Source of the DNA: Bifidobacterium oedipodis
GTDB lineage: Bacteria > Actinomycetota > Actinomycetes > Actinomycetales > Bifidobacteriaceae
Direction: 5' to 3'
DNA: 64,000 nt
NCBI RefSeq assembly: GCF_012932425.1
Contig: NZ_JAAIII010000007.1
Span: forward strand, 62,001-126,000
A model generated the notes under the pieces. That model was not told the DNA's origin and made no database searches. It was given only the letters and a program-made list of their open reading frames with translations. Shown here piece by piece: positions 26,175 to 35,065 of this stretch. The translations under genes and the position numbers were made by a program. How positions within the stretch are numbered: position 1 is the first letter of the stretch; each line of letters opens with the position of its first letter.

Positions 26175-27083
26175 ATGGCTGTGCGACCGCAAGTACTAGT
26201 GTTCGATGTTGGACCGTATTTCATTCGTCATGCCCTATTTACGGACGGCGAACCGGGCATGGTCGGCTCGATCGTCACCCCATCGGACGGTGCGGAATCG
26301 TTCTACCGCGCCTTGGCGGACGTGTCCAATGCGCACGGCGACAAACTCGATGGCATCGCCATCAGCTTCCCCGGCTTTGTGGATGTCAAACGTCAGAAGA
26401 CCATTACTGCGGGGCCATTGCCGGCGCTGTACAAACATTCGGTTGCCGATGAGCTCAAGGAATATCTCGATCATCCGGTGCCAGTATGGCTGGAAAACGA
26501 CGCGAACTGCGCCGCCATCGCCGAGCAGCGCAGCGGCAACGCCCGCAAACTTCAGGACTTCGTGTTGGTGACCGTAGATCATGGCATCGGCGGTGCCGTG
26601 TTCCTCGACGGCAAAATCCACCGTGGGCGCGATTGGCGCGCCGGCGAATTCGGCATGATGATTACCAATTATGAGGCCGGCGGCGTCAGCAATCTGCACA
26701 CGTATGCCTCCACCGCGGCGTTGGCGGAGCGATGGGCCGAAGCCGCCGATGCTCCGGCCGACAGCGTGGTGGCCACTAGTATGCTGCGGCGACTGGGGGA
26801 GCCGCAGGTACGTGAAATCGTGGAGCGATGGGCCGACTATCTGGCCGTGGGTATTTTCAATGTGGTGTCGGCGTTAGATCCCGAATGTGTGCTTATCGGC
26901 GGTGCCGCCAGCCGCGAGGTGACGCTGCTGCCGCTGCTGCGTGAGGCGTTGGATCGTATTCCTTATTGGAAGGATTTCCGCACACCGATCAAGCGTTGCC
27001 GTCATTCGGGCAACGCTGGGTTGATCGGGGCATATTACGCGTTCATGATCGAGGTCATGCACGAGAGCGAGCCTGAAGCGTAA
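26175..27083 (+). CDS. ROK-family sugar kinase or regulator without zinc motif
   Basis: A 302-residue ROK protein with the ATPase-fold landmarks VLVFDVGPYFIRHALF (phosphate 1), PGFVDVK, VWLENDANCAAIAEQRSG (catalytic Asp in END), VTVDHGIGGAVFLDGKIHRG and the C-terminal CVLIGGAAS. The usual CxCGxxGCxE zinc site is absent: after HRGRDWRAGEFG there are no clustered cysteines. There is no N-terminal HTH, so a kinase of the BglK type (phosphorylating a glucoside or hexose) is more likely than a repressor. ATG at 26175 follows GGGAGGG. A 92-bp copy of its 3' end lies at 34198-34289. Confidence 0.85.
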   Translation: MAVRPQVLVFDVGPYFIRHALFTDGEPGMVGSIVTPSDGAESFYRALADVSNAHGDKLDGIAISFPGFVDVKRQKTITAGPLPALYKHSVADELKEYLDHPVPVWLENDANCAAIAEQRSGNARKLQDFVLVTVDHGIGGAVFLDGKIHRGRDWRAGEFGMMITNYEAGGVSNLHTYASTAALAERWAEAADAPADSVVATSMLRRLGEPQVREIVERWADYLAVGIFNVVSALDPECVLIGGAASREVTLLPLLREALDRIPYWKDFRTPIKRCRHSGNAGLIGAYYAFMIEVMHESEPEA

Positions 27084-27084
27084 G
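26993..27084 (+). repeat. 3' end of ROK gene, source copy of a 92-bp duplication
   Basis: About 95% identical by eye (5 mismatches in 92) to 34198-34289. It contains an inverted repeat AGCGTTGCC / GGCAACGCT (26992-27000, 27009-27017). Confidence 0.85.
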
Positions 27085-27159
27085 TGGCAAGCGGTTCCAA
27101 GCGGTTGCCGTACGAGAGTATCGGGGCAGGAAGCTGAGGAAAGCCGCGGGCCAGGAAAA

Positions 27160-28266
27160 TCATCGCCATATCAGCGCGGGTGTCAGCAGTACGTGCCGGG
27201 AATCACTTTTTGCTGCGGTTGTTGCGGAATGCGGTGAGACGGTAGCCGCGCCGTGGAATGATGCGTCGTGTGTGACCGGCGCCGAGGTTTGCGCAGGAAC
27301 TGCGCTGCACTGTGCATGCGATGCAGCACCATCCAGCTGCTGTTGGATAATGCGGACGATTTCCTGTGCACAGGCGGTAAGCGGTTGATCGATAGTGGGG
27401 AATCCGAACGACTGCGATGAGACGGTGTTGTCGAATCCGGTGACCGTGATGTTGTGCGTCGGCGATGCCGTCAGTGACATGACTGCGCCGGCTGCCAACG
27501 TATCGCTGACGCAAACGATGGCGTCAAGGTCGGGCTGACGTTCCAGCAACGTCAGACAGGCTGCGTGCCCGGCGGCGATATCGTCCAGAGCGTCAACGCA
27601 GAGTGCGTCGAGTTGTTGTTCGGACGCCATTTTTGCAGCGAGCAGCGTGTCTCGCCATCCGGCTTTTCGGTCATCGCCGGTTCCCGAGGTGCCGGGCCAG
27701 CCTATGAATCCGATGCGCTTGTGGCCGGTGAGGATGAGTTTTTGGGTCATCAAAGCGATACCTGCATATCCGTCGACATCGACCCATGGCACGGTTGGAT
27801 CGTTCATGTTGGATTCGCCCCAAGGGCGTCCGAACAGCACAAAAGCCTGCTTATGCTCAATAAGCCAGGGGATGCGTGGATCGTTGTGAACCGTGTCGGC
27901 AAGTACGAAGGAGTCGACGTCGCCTCCCGCGGTTAATGATTCGAATTGGCGGATTTCGTCGGATTTCGAGTCGGTTTTGTACAGAATAATCCGCAGATTG
28001 TGCGCGTCGGCTTCGGTGGCGATGGCGTGTAGAAAACGATCGTATACGCGCGAATAGCTGACCGGAGCGATGCCGATGGCGATGGTGTTGCTGCGTTGCG
28101 TGCGCAGTCGACGCGCCGACGCGTTGGGCGTATAGCCGAGTTCGTCGATGGCGGCGGCGACGAGGCTGCGGGTGCTGGCTTTGACGATGCCAGGATTATT
28201 GAGGTAGTTGGAAACAGTTTGGGGGGAGACTCCGGCACTTCGTGCCACGTCTTTGATGCTGACCAT
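27160..28266 (-). CDS. LacI-family transcriptional regulator B
   Basis: A 368-residue repressor. The HTH and hinge read MVSIKDVARSAGVSPQTVSNYLNNPG...ARRLRTQRSNTIAIGIAP, then a sensor domain with LTGHKRIGFIGWPG and DLDAIVCVSDTLAAGAVMSL. The ATG at 28266 follows GGGAGG, which is preferred over an upstream in-frame ATG (28296). The C-terminal ~50 residues after IVRIIQQQLDGA are low complexity (Ala/Thr/Ser/His) and unusual for the family. It diverges from the SBP-permease operon at 28555. Two matching palindromes in the gap (28382, 28494) are its likely operators. Confidence 0.92.
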   Translation of the reverse strand: MVSIKDVARSAGVSPQTVSNYLNNPGIVKASTRSLVAAAIDELGYTPNASARRLRTQRSNTIAIGIAPVSYSRVYDRFLHAIATEADAHNLRIILYKTDSKSDEIRQFESLTAGGDVDSFVLADTVHNDPRIPWLIEHKQAFVLFGRPWGESNMNDPTVPWVDVDGYAGIALMTQKLILTGHKRIGFIGWPGTSGTGDDRKAGWRDTLLAAKMASEQQLDALCVDALDDIAAGHAACLTLLERQPDLDAIVCVSDTLAAGAVMSLTASPTHNITVTGFDNTVSSQSFGFPTIDQPLTACAQEIVRIIQQQLDGAASHAQCSAVPAQTSAPVTHDASFHGAATVSPHSATTAAKSDSRHVLLTPALIWR

Positions 28267-28344
28267 GATTCCTCCCTGTTTCGATGCGTCGGCCATGTTG
28301 GCGACGTTGATTCCCGTTCTTCACATTGTAACGATAGTTCCGAT

Positions 28345-28373
28345 TTGACATAAGGGAAAAATATGTTTAGTAT
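28345..28373 (+). promoter_or_regulatory. Promoter of the SBP/permease operon
   Basis: TTGACA (28345-28350), 17-bp spacer, TAGTAT (28368-28373). The operator at 28382 covers the predicted start region. Confidence 0.75.
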
Positions 28374-28381
28374 GAAGTTAC

Positions 28382-28397
28382 TTTTAGAACGTAAAAA
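28382..28397. promoter_or_regulatory. LacI-type operator B1
   Basis: TTTTAGAACGTAAAAA, an imperfect inverse of the site at 28494. Placed at the transcription start of the SBP operon. Confidence 0.65.
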
Positions 28398-28493
28398 TTA
28401 AAAACGGCAATATTCGACGAGGAATAGCACGTTACGCGCTGTTAGTGCAAGCTAAGCAACAGGTAAAGCCTCTGAAAATATTACTGAGAAAAA

Positions 28494-28509
28494 TTTTAAC
28501 GTTCTAAAA
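28494..28509. promoter_or_regulatory. LacI-type operator B2
   Basis: TTTTAACGTTCTAAAA, with the central CG-containing core (AACGTT) expected for LacI-family sites. It lies 112 bp after operator B1, in the leader of the SBP gene. Confidence 0.65.
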
Positions 28510-28554
28510 AACAAGCGCAAGAGTTGCGCAACCGCAGAGGAAAGGAACTCGACG

Positions 28555-29799
28555 ATGAGGAAGCGATTCACGGTGGCGATGGCTGCGACCGCGGCGATGG
28601 TAATGACGCTCGCGGGCTGCGGAAACGGCTTCGACGACACCTCCAACACTTCGGATGGCGGAGCGACCTCCGACAATTCCAAGGCGCTGACCGTGCTCAT
28701 CGGTTCGTCCGGTGATGCCGAAACCGCGTCGGTGAAGAAGGCCGTGGCCGCATGGAGCGAGAAGTCCGGGCAGAAGGCCGAGGTTCAGGTGGCCAACGAT
28801 ATGGCTCAGCAGCTTTCGCAGGGATTCGCTGGCGGCTCTCCCGCCGACGTGTTCTATCTGGCACCTGAGCAGCTTGCCGGCTACGCGTCGAACGGTTCCC
28901 TGCTGGCATACGGCGATCAGCTGACCAATAAGGATGATTTCTACGACAACCTGCTGCAGACCTTCACCTACGACGGCAAGTTGTACGCAGCACCCAAGGA
29001 CGTCTCCACGCTGCAGTTGGTCATCAACACTGACATGTGGTCCGCTGCAGGCCTGACCGACGCCGATTACCCCACGTCGTGGGACGAACTGGCACAGGTC
29101 GCCGAGAAGCTGACCACCGATGATCACGTTGGTCTGGCATTCAGCGGCGAATACGCTCGCGTGGGTGTGTTCATGAAGCAGGCCGGTGGCGGTCTGGTGA
29201 GCGACGACGGCACCAAGGCCATCGCCAACAGCGATGAAAGCGTCGCTGGCCTCGAAGAAGTGAAGACGCTGCTGGACAGCGGTCATGCCGCCTACGCAGC
29301 CGATCTTGGCACCGGCTGGGGTGGCGAGGCCTTCGGCACTGGCAAGGCTGCCATGGCCATCGAAGGCAATTGGATTACCGGCGGTCTGGCTGCCGACTAT
29401 CCGGACGTCAAGTACCAGGTTGTTGAGCTGCCGGCCGGTCCTGCCGGCAAGGGCACCATGCACTTCACCAACGGTTGGGGCATTGCCGCGGACAGCCCGA
29501 ATCAGAAGGGCGCAATCGATCTGGTCGAATACCTGACCAGCGATGACGTGGTGATGCAGTTCGCCAAGGACTTCGGCATCATGCCGGCCACCACCTCGCT
29601 GGCCGACAAGTGGAAGTCCGAGTTCCCGGAGCTGTCCGCGTTCATGGATGGTCTTGAGTATTCCGTCACTGTGCCTACGGCTAAGGGTGCGGCCGATGTC
29701 ATTACCGATTTCAACGCACAGCTCGAAGGTCTGCGCAACGGCGACGTGAAGTCGATTCTTGACAAGACCCAGACCAACCTCGAATCCATTCTGCAGTAG
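28555..29799 (+). CDS. Extracellular sugar-binding lipoprotein 3 (SBP family 1)
   Basis: A 414-residue SBP. The signal peptide MRKRFTVAMAATAAMVMTLAGC has lipobox LAGC, followed by an Asp/Ser-rich spacer. Family text includes SADVFYLAPEQLAGYASNGSLLAYGD, TWDELAQVAEKLT-like SWDELAQ, GTGKAAMAIEGNWI and FTNGWGIAADS. The length is that of maltose/oligosaccharide-type binders, smaller than SBPs 1 and 2. ATG at 28555 follows GGAAAGGAA. It heads an operon with two permeases and a GH63-like enzyme controlled by LacI regulator B. The ligand is likely a short alpha- or beta-glycoside; not resolved. Confidence 0.93.
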   Translation: MRKRFTVAMAATAAMVMTLAGCGNGFDDTSNTSDGGATSDNSKALTVLIGSSGDAETASVKKAVAAWSEKSGQKAEVQVANDMAQQLSQGFAGGSPADVFYLAPEQLAGYASNGSLLAYGDQLTNKDDFYDNLLQTFTYDGKLYAAPKDVSTLQLVINTDMWSAAGLTDADYPTSWDELAQVAEKLTTDDHVGLAFSGEYARVGVFMKQAGGGLVSDDGTKAIANSDESVAGLEEVKTLLDSGHAAYAADLGTGWGGEAFGTGKAAMAIEGNWITGGLAADYPDVKYQVVELPAGPAGKGTMHFTNGWGIAADSPNQKGAIDLVEYLTSDDVVMQFAKDFGIMPATTSLADKWKSEFPELSAFMDGLEYSVTVPTAKGAADVITDFNAQLEGLRNGDVKSILDKTQTNLESILQ

Positions 29800-29910
29800 T
29801 CGCAGATACGGCGGCAACGGCGCAAACAGCAGCGGTAACAACAGTGGCAGCGGGAAGCGTTGCTCTCTGACGAACGGAAAGCAACGTTTCCCATCTCAAG
29901 GAGGAGATGA

Positions 29911-31116
29911 ATGAAGCCAAGATCAGCGCGCGCGGCATCCTCGCAGCGCATCAGTCGAAAAGAGGAGACAATCTCCGGTTGGCTGTTCTGCCTGCCGATG
30001 ATCGTCATCCTTGGAGTGTTCCTGTTCATTCCGATTGTGATGGCTCTATGGGTGAGCTTCTCCAACTGGACCGGACGCGGTACGCCCTTCGGATCCAATG
30101 TTCAATTCATTGGTCTGAAGAACTATACGGATGTGCTGGTCAAGCCAGGACTGGCGCAAAGCGATTTCGGCACCGCCATTCGCAATAACCTGTGGTATAC
30201 ACTGCTGGTCATTCCGCTGCAGACCCTGCTGAGTCTGCTGCTTGCGGTGATGCTGAACCGCAAAATTCTCAAGGCTCGCGGCTTCTTCCGTACGGTGTTC
30301 TATTTCCCTTCGGTCACTAGCTCCGTGGCTATCACCGTGCTGTGGCTGTTCCTGTTCAACGCCTCCGGCACCATTAACGCAGTGCTGGGATGGTTCGGCA
30401 TCAACGGGCCGAACTGGTTCAACGAACCGACTGGCATCATCCATATTCTGTTGTCGGCATTCGGCGTGGACGCCGGCCCTGCCGCTCTCACCGAACACAG
30501 CTTCCTCGGCGTGAGCCTATGGGACTGGCTGTCCGGCCCATCGGTTGCCATGTTCGCCATCATCCTGATGGTGGTATTCACCACTTCCGGCACCTACATG
30601 CTGATGTTCATCGCCGCGCTGCAAAGCATCGGCGAGGCCACCGAAGAAGCCGCCATCATGGACGGTGCCACATCCTGGCAGCGTCTGTGGAAGGTGACCG
30701 TGCCGCAGCTTAAGCCCACGATTTTCACGGTTGTTACGCTCGGCATCATCGGCACTTGGCAGGTGTTCGACCAGATCTACACCGGCACGCAGGGCGGACC
30801 GGCGAAGACCACACTCACACCCGCTTATCTGTCGTATAGTGCAGCATTCAACAGCCAGGAATGGGGACGCGGTGCCGCAATCTCATTCGTACTGTTCCTC
30901 ATCATCATTGTTATGACCTGGATGCAGCGCCAGCTGATGAAAGACAAGAAAATGTCTCGCCGTCGCCAAGCTGATTACGCGGCGATGAAGGCCGAAGCCC
31001 GTGCGATGAGCAAAGACGAGATCATGTCGCTCGGCCGGCCATCAGCGAACAAGCCCTCGGGCGGTGCAGCTCGTGCAAGCGTTACCGAAGCAGTTGCAAC
31101 AAGGAAGGGAGCCTGA
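29911..31116 (+). CDS. Sugar ABC transporter permease (MalF/UgpA-like)
   Basis: A 401-residue CUT1 permease. Membrane segments start with SGWLFCLPMIVILGVFLFIPIVMALW. The EAA loop is EEAAIMDGATSWQRLWKVTVPQL near residue 245. It is longer than usual because of a periplasmic insert (about 155-185) and an 80-residue charged C-terminal tail (RRQADYAAMKAEARAMSKDE...). ATG at 29911 follows AAGGAGGAG; an ATG at 29907 is in another frame. It ends 1 base before the next gene's start codon. Confidence 0.92.
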   Translation: MKPRSARAASSQRISRKEETISGWLFCLPMIVILGVFLFIPIVMALWVSFSNWTGRGTPFGSNVQFIGLKNYTDVLVKPGLAQSDFGTAIRNNLWYTLLVIPLQTLLSLLLAVMLNRKILKARGFFRTVFYFPSVTSSVAITVLWLFLFNASGTINAVLGWFGINGPNWFNEPTGIIHILLSAFGVDAGPAALTEHSFLGVSLWDWLSGPSVAMFAIILMVVFTTSGTYMLMFIAALQSIGEATEEAAIMDGATSWQRLWKVTVPQLKPTIFTVVTLGIIGTWQVFDQIYTGTQGGPAKTTLTPAYLSYSAAFNSQEWGRGAAISFVLFLIIIVMTWMQRQLMKDKKMSRRRQADYAAMKAEARAMSKDEIMSLGRPSANKPSGGAARASVTEAVATRKGA

Positions 31117-31117
31117 C

Positions 31118-32002
31118 ATGACCGGCCATACCAAAGCACACACGATGGTAGGCAAGTCGTCGCAATCGTTACCCAAGCGCATCCTGCACAGCGGCGTCAT
31201 TCTGTATGTGGCGCTGGCGTTCCTGGCATTGATCTATATCATGCCGTTCATCATCCAGGTTGCAACCTCATTCAAAACCGACGCAGACGCCACGGCCAAT
31301 CCAGTGTCGCTGATCCCACAGGTCTGGACCACGGCCGCCTACAGCAAACTGTTCCTCAACTCAGACTTCCCGGTATGGTTCAAGAATTCGTTCATCGTGA
31401 CCATCGTGGTAACCGTGGGGCGTGTGTTCTTCGATTCGCTGGCCGGCTATGCGTTGTCCCGGCTGCAATTCCGCGGCCGTGACATCATCTTCGCCATGCT
31501 AGTGGCGGTGATGAGCGTGCCGATGGTGGTGCTGCTGATCCCGAAGTTCCTCATCATCAAATCCCTGGGCATCTACGACAGCTACGCAGGTATGATTCTG
31601 CCGCTGCTCATTGATGCGTCGGGCGTATTCATTATGAAGAACTTCTTCGAGTCGATCCCCCGCTCCGTCGAGGAGCAGGCGATGATCGACCGCGCCGGCA
31701 CCTTCCGCATCTTCTGGCAGATCGTCCTGCCCATGGCGCGTCCGGCGCTGGTGACCATCTCCATCCTCTCCTTCCAAGGGTCATGGAACGAACTGTCCCA
31801 CTTCATCGTTTCCACACAGTCGTCGTCGCTGACCACGCTGACCAAAGGCGTCGCCTCGCTGGCATCCGGGCAGCTGTCCTCCGGCAACCAGTACCCGGTC
31901 AAACTCGCCGCAGCCGTAGTGATGACCATTCCCGTCGCCGTGCTGTTCTTTATCTTCCAGAAGCGAATCATGAACTCTTCGGAAGGGTCGGTTAAGGAAT
32001 AA
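31118..32002 (+). CDS. Sugar ABC transporter permease (MalG/UgpE-like)
   Basis: A 294-residue second permease of the LacI-B operon. Six membrane segments; segment 1 is LYVALAFLALIYIMPFIIQV. The EAA-type loop is VEEQAMIDRAGTFRIFWQIVLPMARP near residue 185, with the first Ala changed to Gln. The ATG at 31118 has AAGGAAGGGAG upstream and comes directly after the TGA of permease 1, so translation is coupled. It ends with FIFQKRIMNSSEGSVKE, the normal MalG-like end with a short extra tail. Confidence 0.93.
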   Translation: MTGHTKAHTMVGKSSQSLPKRILHSGVILYVALAFLALIYIMPFIIQVATSFKTDADATANPVSLIPQVWTTAAYSKLFLNSDFPVWFKNSFIVTIVVTVGRVFFDSLAGYALSRLQFRGRDIIFAMLVAVMSVPMVVLLIPKFLIIKSLGIYDSYAGMILPLLIDASGVFIMKNFFESIPRSVEEQAMIDRAGTFRIFWQIVLPMARPALVTISILSFQGSWNELSHFIVSTQSSSLTTLTKGVASLASGQLSSGNQYPVKLAAAVVMTIPVAVLFFIFQKRIMNSSEGSVKE

Positions 32003-32105
32003 CCGACCACTGGCTCGCCGGCTTCGGCAGCATTGCGAATGCAAACACACGCCCGCTTACGCACACACTTGTTACGCACACACTTGTATTTTGGAGAAAA
32101 CAACC

Positions 32106-34184
32106 ATGACTACATACAACGAACGACAGCCGTGGATGCAGGATTTGATTCCGCTGATCGCCGCCCCCGCACAGCTTTGGTGCACGTCCGATGGTTGCGT
32201 CGGTGACATCGACGGCGTTGCCATCCGCTCAGGTGCCGTTGGCATCGACGGCCTGTATGTGGGGGACACCCGCGTACTGTCTTCGATTCAGTGGATGGTG
32301 GATGACGAAACTCCCACGCCGATTTCCTTCCGCGCTATAAGCCATGATGCCAGCGTTGGCACATTGATTGCTCGTGGAATCGATGGGGCTACGGTTGATC
32401 CTGCCGTACGGTTGGATGAGCATCGTCACCTGACGCCAGCCGGACTGACGGAACGTATGGTGGTGCGCAGTTCGCTCGATCATGATATCGACATCACGCT
32501 GCGTGCAACGGTTCGCATGGATATGGCCACCATGCAAGAAGTCAAAGGCGGTGCGAAATCGTCGGCGGTCTCGAATGGAACCGTCACGATTGCGCAGGAA
32601 GCATCCGATCGTGTTCATGTTGTCTGTGGGCCGGTGACCGCCGACATCGATATGTCTGACGTCGATATGTCCGACGGCGCGATGGATACGCCTGCGGATG
32701 CAGGCACGGCCTTATCTATGAAGGCGCAGCCGGCATTGTCTATCGATGGCATGGTTTGTGAGATGCGTTGGCCGCTGCATGTGGCTGCACGCGGCAGCGC
32801 GACCGCGGCATTTACGATTGCCGTCGCATCGTCAAACCAGCCTGTTATTGATGCACGCACCACCTGCCCATGGCAAGATGTGCGCGTCAGTGCGGCTGAC
32901 AGCCGTGTATCGCGATGGGTGAACGCTTCGCTGGGCGATCTTGCCGGACTGCGCATGTCGGTGCCGGCGCTGCCGGATGACGAGTTCCTCGCCGCCGGCG
33001 CCCCCTGGTTCTTCACCCTGTTCGGACGTGATTCGCTGTGGGCCGCACGCTTCATGCTGCCGCTGACCACAGTCACGGCGATGGGCACGCTGCGCACGCT
33101 GGCGCATTTCCAAGCCACGGCATCGGATCCGGAAACCAACGCCGATCCAGGAAAGATTCCCCACGAATTGCGCGGAGAAGCGGTGGTGTCGGAAGGCGCG
33201 TTCGCCAGCGACGGCATGAGCCTGCCGCCACTGTATTACGGCACCATCGATGCCACTCCACTATGGATTATCTTGCTTGGTGAAGCATGGCGATGGGGTG
33301 CTCCCGAAGATCAGGTGCGTGAGCTGCTGCCCAATCTCGAAGCCGCACTGGCCTGGCTGCGCGATTGGGGCGATTGCGACGGTGATGGATTCCTGGAATA
33401 CATCGACCGTTCCGGCCATGGCCTAAGCAACCAGGGATGGAAGGATTCCGGCGATTCCGTACGCTGGCATGACGGCAGTATCGCCGAGGGACCGATCGCG
33501 CTGTGCGAAGTGCAAGGATACGCCTATCAGGCGGCACTTGCCGGTGCTGATCTGCTTGACCATTTCGGCCGCGACGGCGGTGATGCGTGGCGTGAATGGG
33601 CGGCGCAGCTGAAAGCACGATTCAACAAAGCCTTCTGGGTTGATGACGGCAACGGCCGATATCCTGCAATCGCCTTGGATGCGCGGAAACGCCCGGTGGA
33701 CTCACTGACCAGCAATATCGGACATCTGCTTGGCACCGGTATCCTCGACGAGCGCGGTGTGGCTGATGTTGTGACGAGGCTGATGGGCGACGATATGATG
33801 AGCGGCTACGGCGTGCGCACCATGAGCGCGGACTGCGGCGGATACTGGCCGCACAGCTATCATTGCGGATCCGTTTGGGCGCATGACAGTGCGATTGCCA
33901 TGTGCGGTCTGCGCGACGAAGGATATGTGACGGAAGCGGTGCGTGTTGCGGAAGGGCTGATACGGGCGGCAGACGCGTTCGACTATCAGATTCCCGAACT
34001 ATATTCCGGCGATTCATCCGACTGTGGTGGCCCGTCGCCTTATCCTGCCGCCTGCCATCCGCAGGCATGGTCGGCGGCCTCCTCGGTTGCCGTGCTGTCG
34101 GTGCTGCTGGGATTGACGCCAGATGGCAGTACTCCGGTCGATTCGCCTCTGGCTCAGGACTTGCGTCTTGAGCGAGGGGAGTAG
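32106..34184 (+). CDS. Amylo-alpha-1,6-glucosidase-like / GH63-type glycosidase
   Basis: A 692-residue cytosolic enzyme. Residues about 15-240 form the glycogen-debranching N-terminal type domain (SGAVGIDGLYVGDTRVLS). The rest is an (alpha/alpha)6 barrel with WFFTLFGRDSLWAARFMLPL, GWKDSGDSVRWHDG (candidate catalytic Asp) and IPELYSGD (candidate Glu). The ATG at 32106 follows GGAGAAAACAACC; a TTG five codons earlier overlaps that site. It closes the LacI-B operon after the permeases, so it should cleave the imported sugar. Bacterial members are often annotated as debranching enzymes, but several act on small alpha-glycosides, so substrate is left open. Confidence 0.85.
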   Translation: MTTYNERQPWMQDLIPLIAAPAQLWCTSDGCVGDIDGVAIRSGAVGIDGLYVGDTRVLSSIQWMVDDETPTPISFRAISHDASVGTLIARGIDGATVDPAVRLDEHRHLTPAGLTERMVVRSSLDHDIDITLRATVRMDMATMQEVKGGAKSSAVSNGTVTIAQEASDRVHVVCGPVTADIDMSDVDMSDGAMDTPADAGTALSMKAQPALSIDGMVCEMRWPLHVAARGSATAAFTIAVASSNQPVIDARTTCPWQDVRVSAADSRVSRWVNASLGDLAGLRMSVPALPDDEFLAAGAPWFFTLFGRDSLWAARFMLPLTTVTAMGTLRTLAHFQATASDPETNADPGKIPHELRGEAVVSEGAFASDGMSLPPLYYGTIDATPLWIILLGEAWRWGAPEDQVRELLPNLEAALAWLRDWGDCDGDGFLEYIDRSGHGLSNQGWKDSGDSVRWHDGSIAEGPIALCEVQGYAYQAALAGADLLDHFGRDGGDAWREWAAQLKARFNKAFWVDDGNGRYPAIALDARKRPVDSLTSNIGHLLGTGILDERGVADVVTRLMGDDMMSGYGVRTMSADCGGYWPHSYHCGSVWAHDSAIAMCGLRDEGYVTEAVRVAEGLIRAADAFDYQIPELYSGDSSDCGGPSPYPAACHPQAWSAASSVAVLSVLLGLTPDGSTPVDSPLAQDLRLERGE

Positions 34185-34191
34185 CAGTCGA

Positions 34192-34227
34192 AACCTTGCG
34201 TTGCCGTCATTCCGGCAACGCAAGGTT
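34192..34227. terminator. Perfect 15-bp hairpin at the convergent gene ends
   Basis: AACCTTGCGTTGCCG (34192-34206) and CGGCAACGCAAGGTT (34213-34227) with a 6-nt loop. There is no T tract. It overlaps the start of the duplicated ROK tail and lies between the GH63-like gene and the convergent TetR gene. Confidence 0.6.
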
Positions 34228-34289
34228 GATCGGGGCATACTATGCGTTCATGATCGAGGTCATGCACGAGAGCGAGCCTGAAGCGTAAG
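34198..34289 (+). pseudogene. Remnant of the ROK gene 3' end (92-bp duplication)
   Basis: It encodes the last ~25 codons of the ROK protein in frame (RHSGNARLIGAYYAFMIEV..., ending MHESEPEA and TAA), with five mismatches from 26993-27084. It has no start or upstream part. The TetR reading frame on the other strand ends inside it. Confidence 0.85.
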
Positions 34290-35063
34290 CGGCTCCAGGC
34301 ATTTGCCGCTTGAGGCGTCGTATTCGGACGGATCCAAGAATCCCGCCCAATCGCTGGCGGGGAACATTTCGTCGGAGAAATGCGCCCATTCCTCCAGCAG
34401 ATTGAAGGAATGATCGGCCAGCCAACGATATTGCAGGCCGTCCATCGCCGACATGGCCAGCGTGTGCAGGTGGAAGAAGCGTTCCGCATCGAACGATTCA
34501 GGCAGCACCCAGGGCATCGAGTTGACCAGGTCCCAGTTGCGTTGCTGGCGGCCCACGAAAAACCCGTGTGCCGGATGATCCGGGGTCAGTGCCTCGCCGT
34601 TTAACGTGGAGAACAATCGCACCATTTCCGGGCGTTGCTGGTTGTACAGCACAATGTTGAGGCAGTATCGGGGGAAGAACATCACTCGGTGGCCATCGCA
34701 GTCCGTCAGGGTGGCGGAGGATGCGTTGAATTCGTCGGCGTCGGGCGTATCGTAGCCCTCGGCCAGCACCATGCGCAGCAAATCATCCTTGGAACGGATG
34801 TAATGGTAGAGAGCCGCTTCGGTAATGCCGATTTCGTCGGCGATATCCTGCAGCGACATACCCCAGAAGCCCTTCTGTGCAATCACGCGGGTGGCGGCTT
34901 CGAGGATCTGCAGGTGGCGTTCTTCCGGGGTCATACGCTTGCGTTTGACGAAGGTTTTGCCCGCGGTCACATCGCGGGCCACCGTCGCTTCAGCGTCGCC
35001 GTTCGATGCGGCGGACCAGTTCGTTGGTTTGTCGAGAAACGGCTCCCAGACTGCGGCGGTCAT
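34260..35063 (-). CDS. TetR-family transcriptional regulator
   Basis: A 267-residue regulator. After a 45-residue N-terminal extension comes the TetR HTH: RHLQILEAATRVIAQKGFWGMSLQDIADEIGITEAALYHYIRSKDDLL (about 48-98). The ligand domain is longer than usual (~170 residues). ATG at 35063 has GAAGGA at good spacing; ATG at 35069 overlaps the esterase stop as ATGA and is an alternative. The last ~9 residues (LTLQARSRA) are read antisense to the duplicated ROK tail, so the natural C-terminus was probably altered. Third gene of the GH94-esterase-TetR operon, it is the best candidate to bind the TTATTTATAA operators. Confidence 0.88.
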   Translation of the reverse strand: MTAAVWEPFLDKPTNWSAASNGDAEATVARDVTAGKTFVKRKRMTPEERHLQILEAATRVIAQKGFWGMSLQDIADEIGITEAALYHYIRSKDDLLRMVLAEGYDTPDADEFNASSATLTDCDGHRVMFFPRYCLNIVLYNQQRPEMVRLFSTLNGEALTPDHPAHGFFVGRQQRNWDLVNSMPWVLPESFDAERFFHLHTLAMSAMDGLQYRWLADHSFNLLEEWAHFSDEMFPASDWAGFLDPSEYDASSGKCLEPLTLQARSRA

Positions 35064-35065
35064 GC

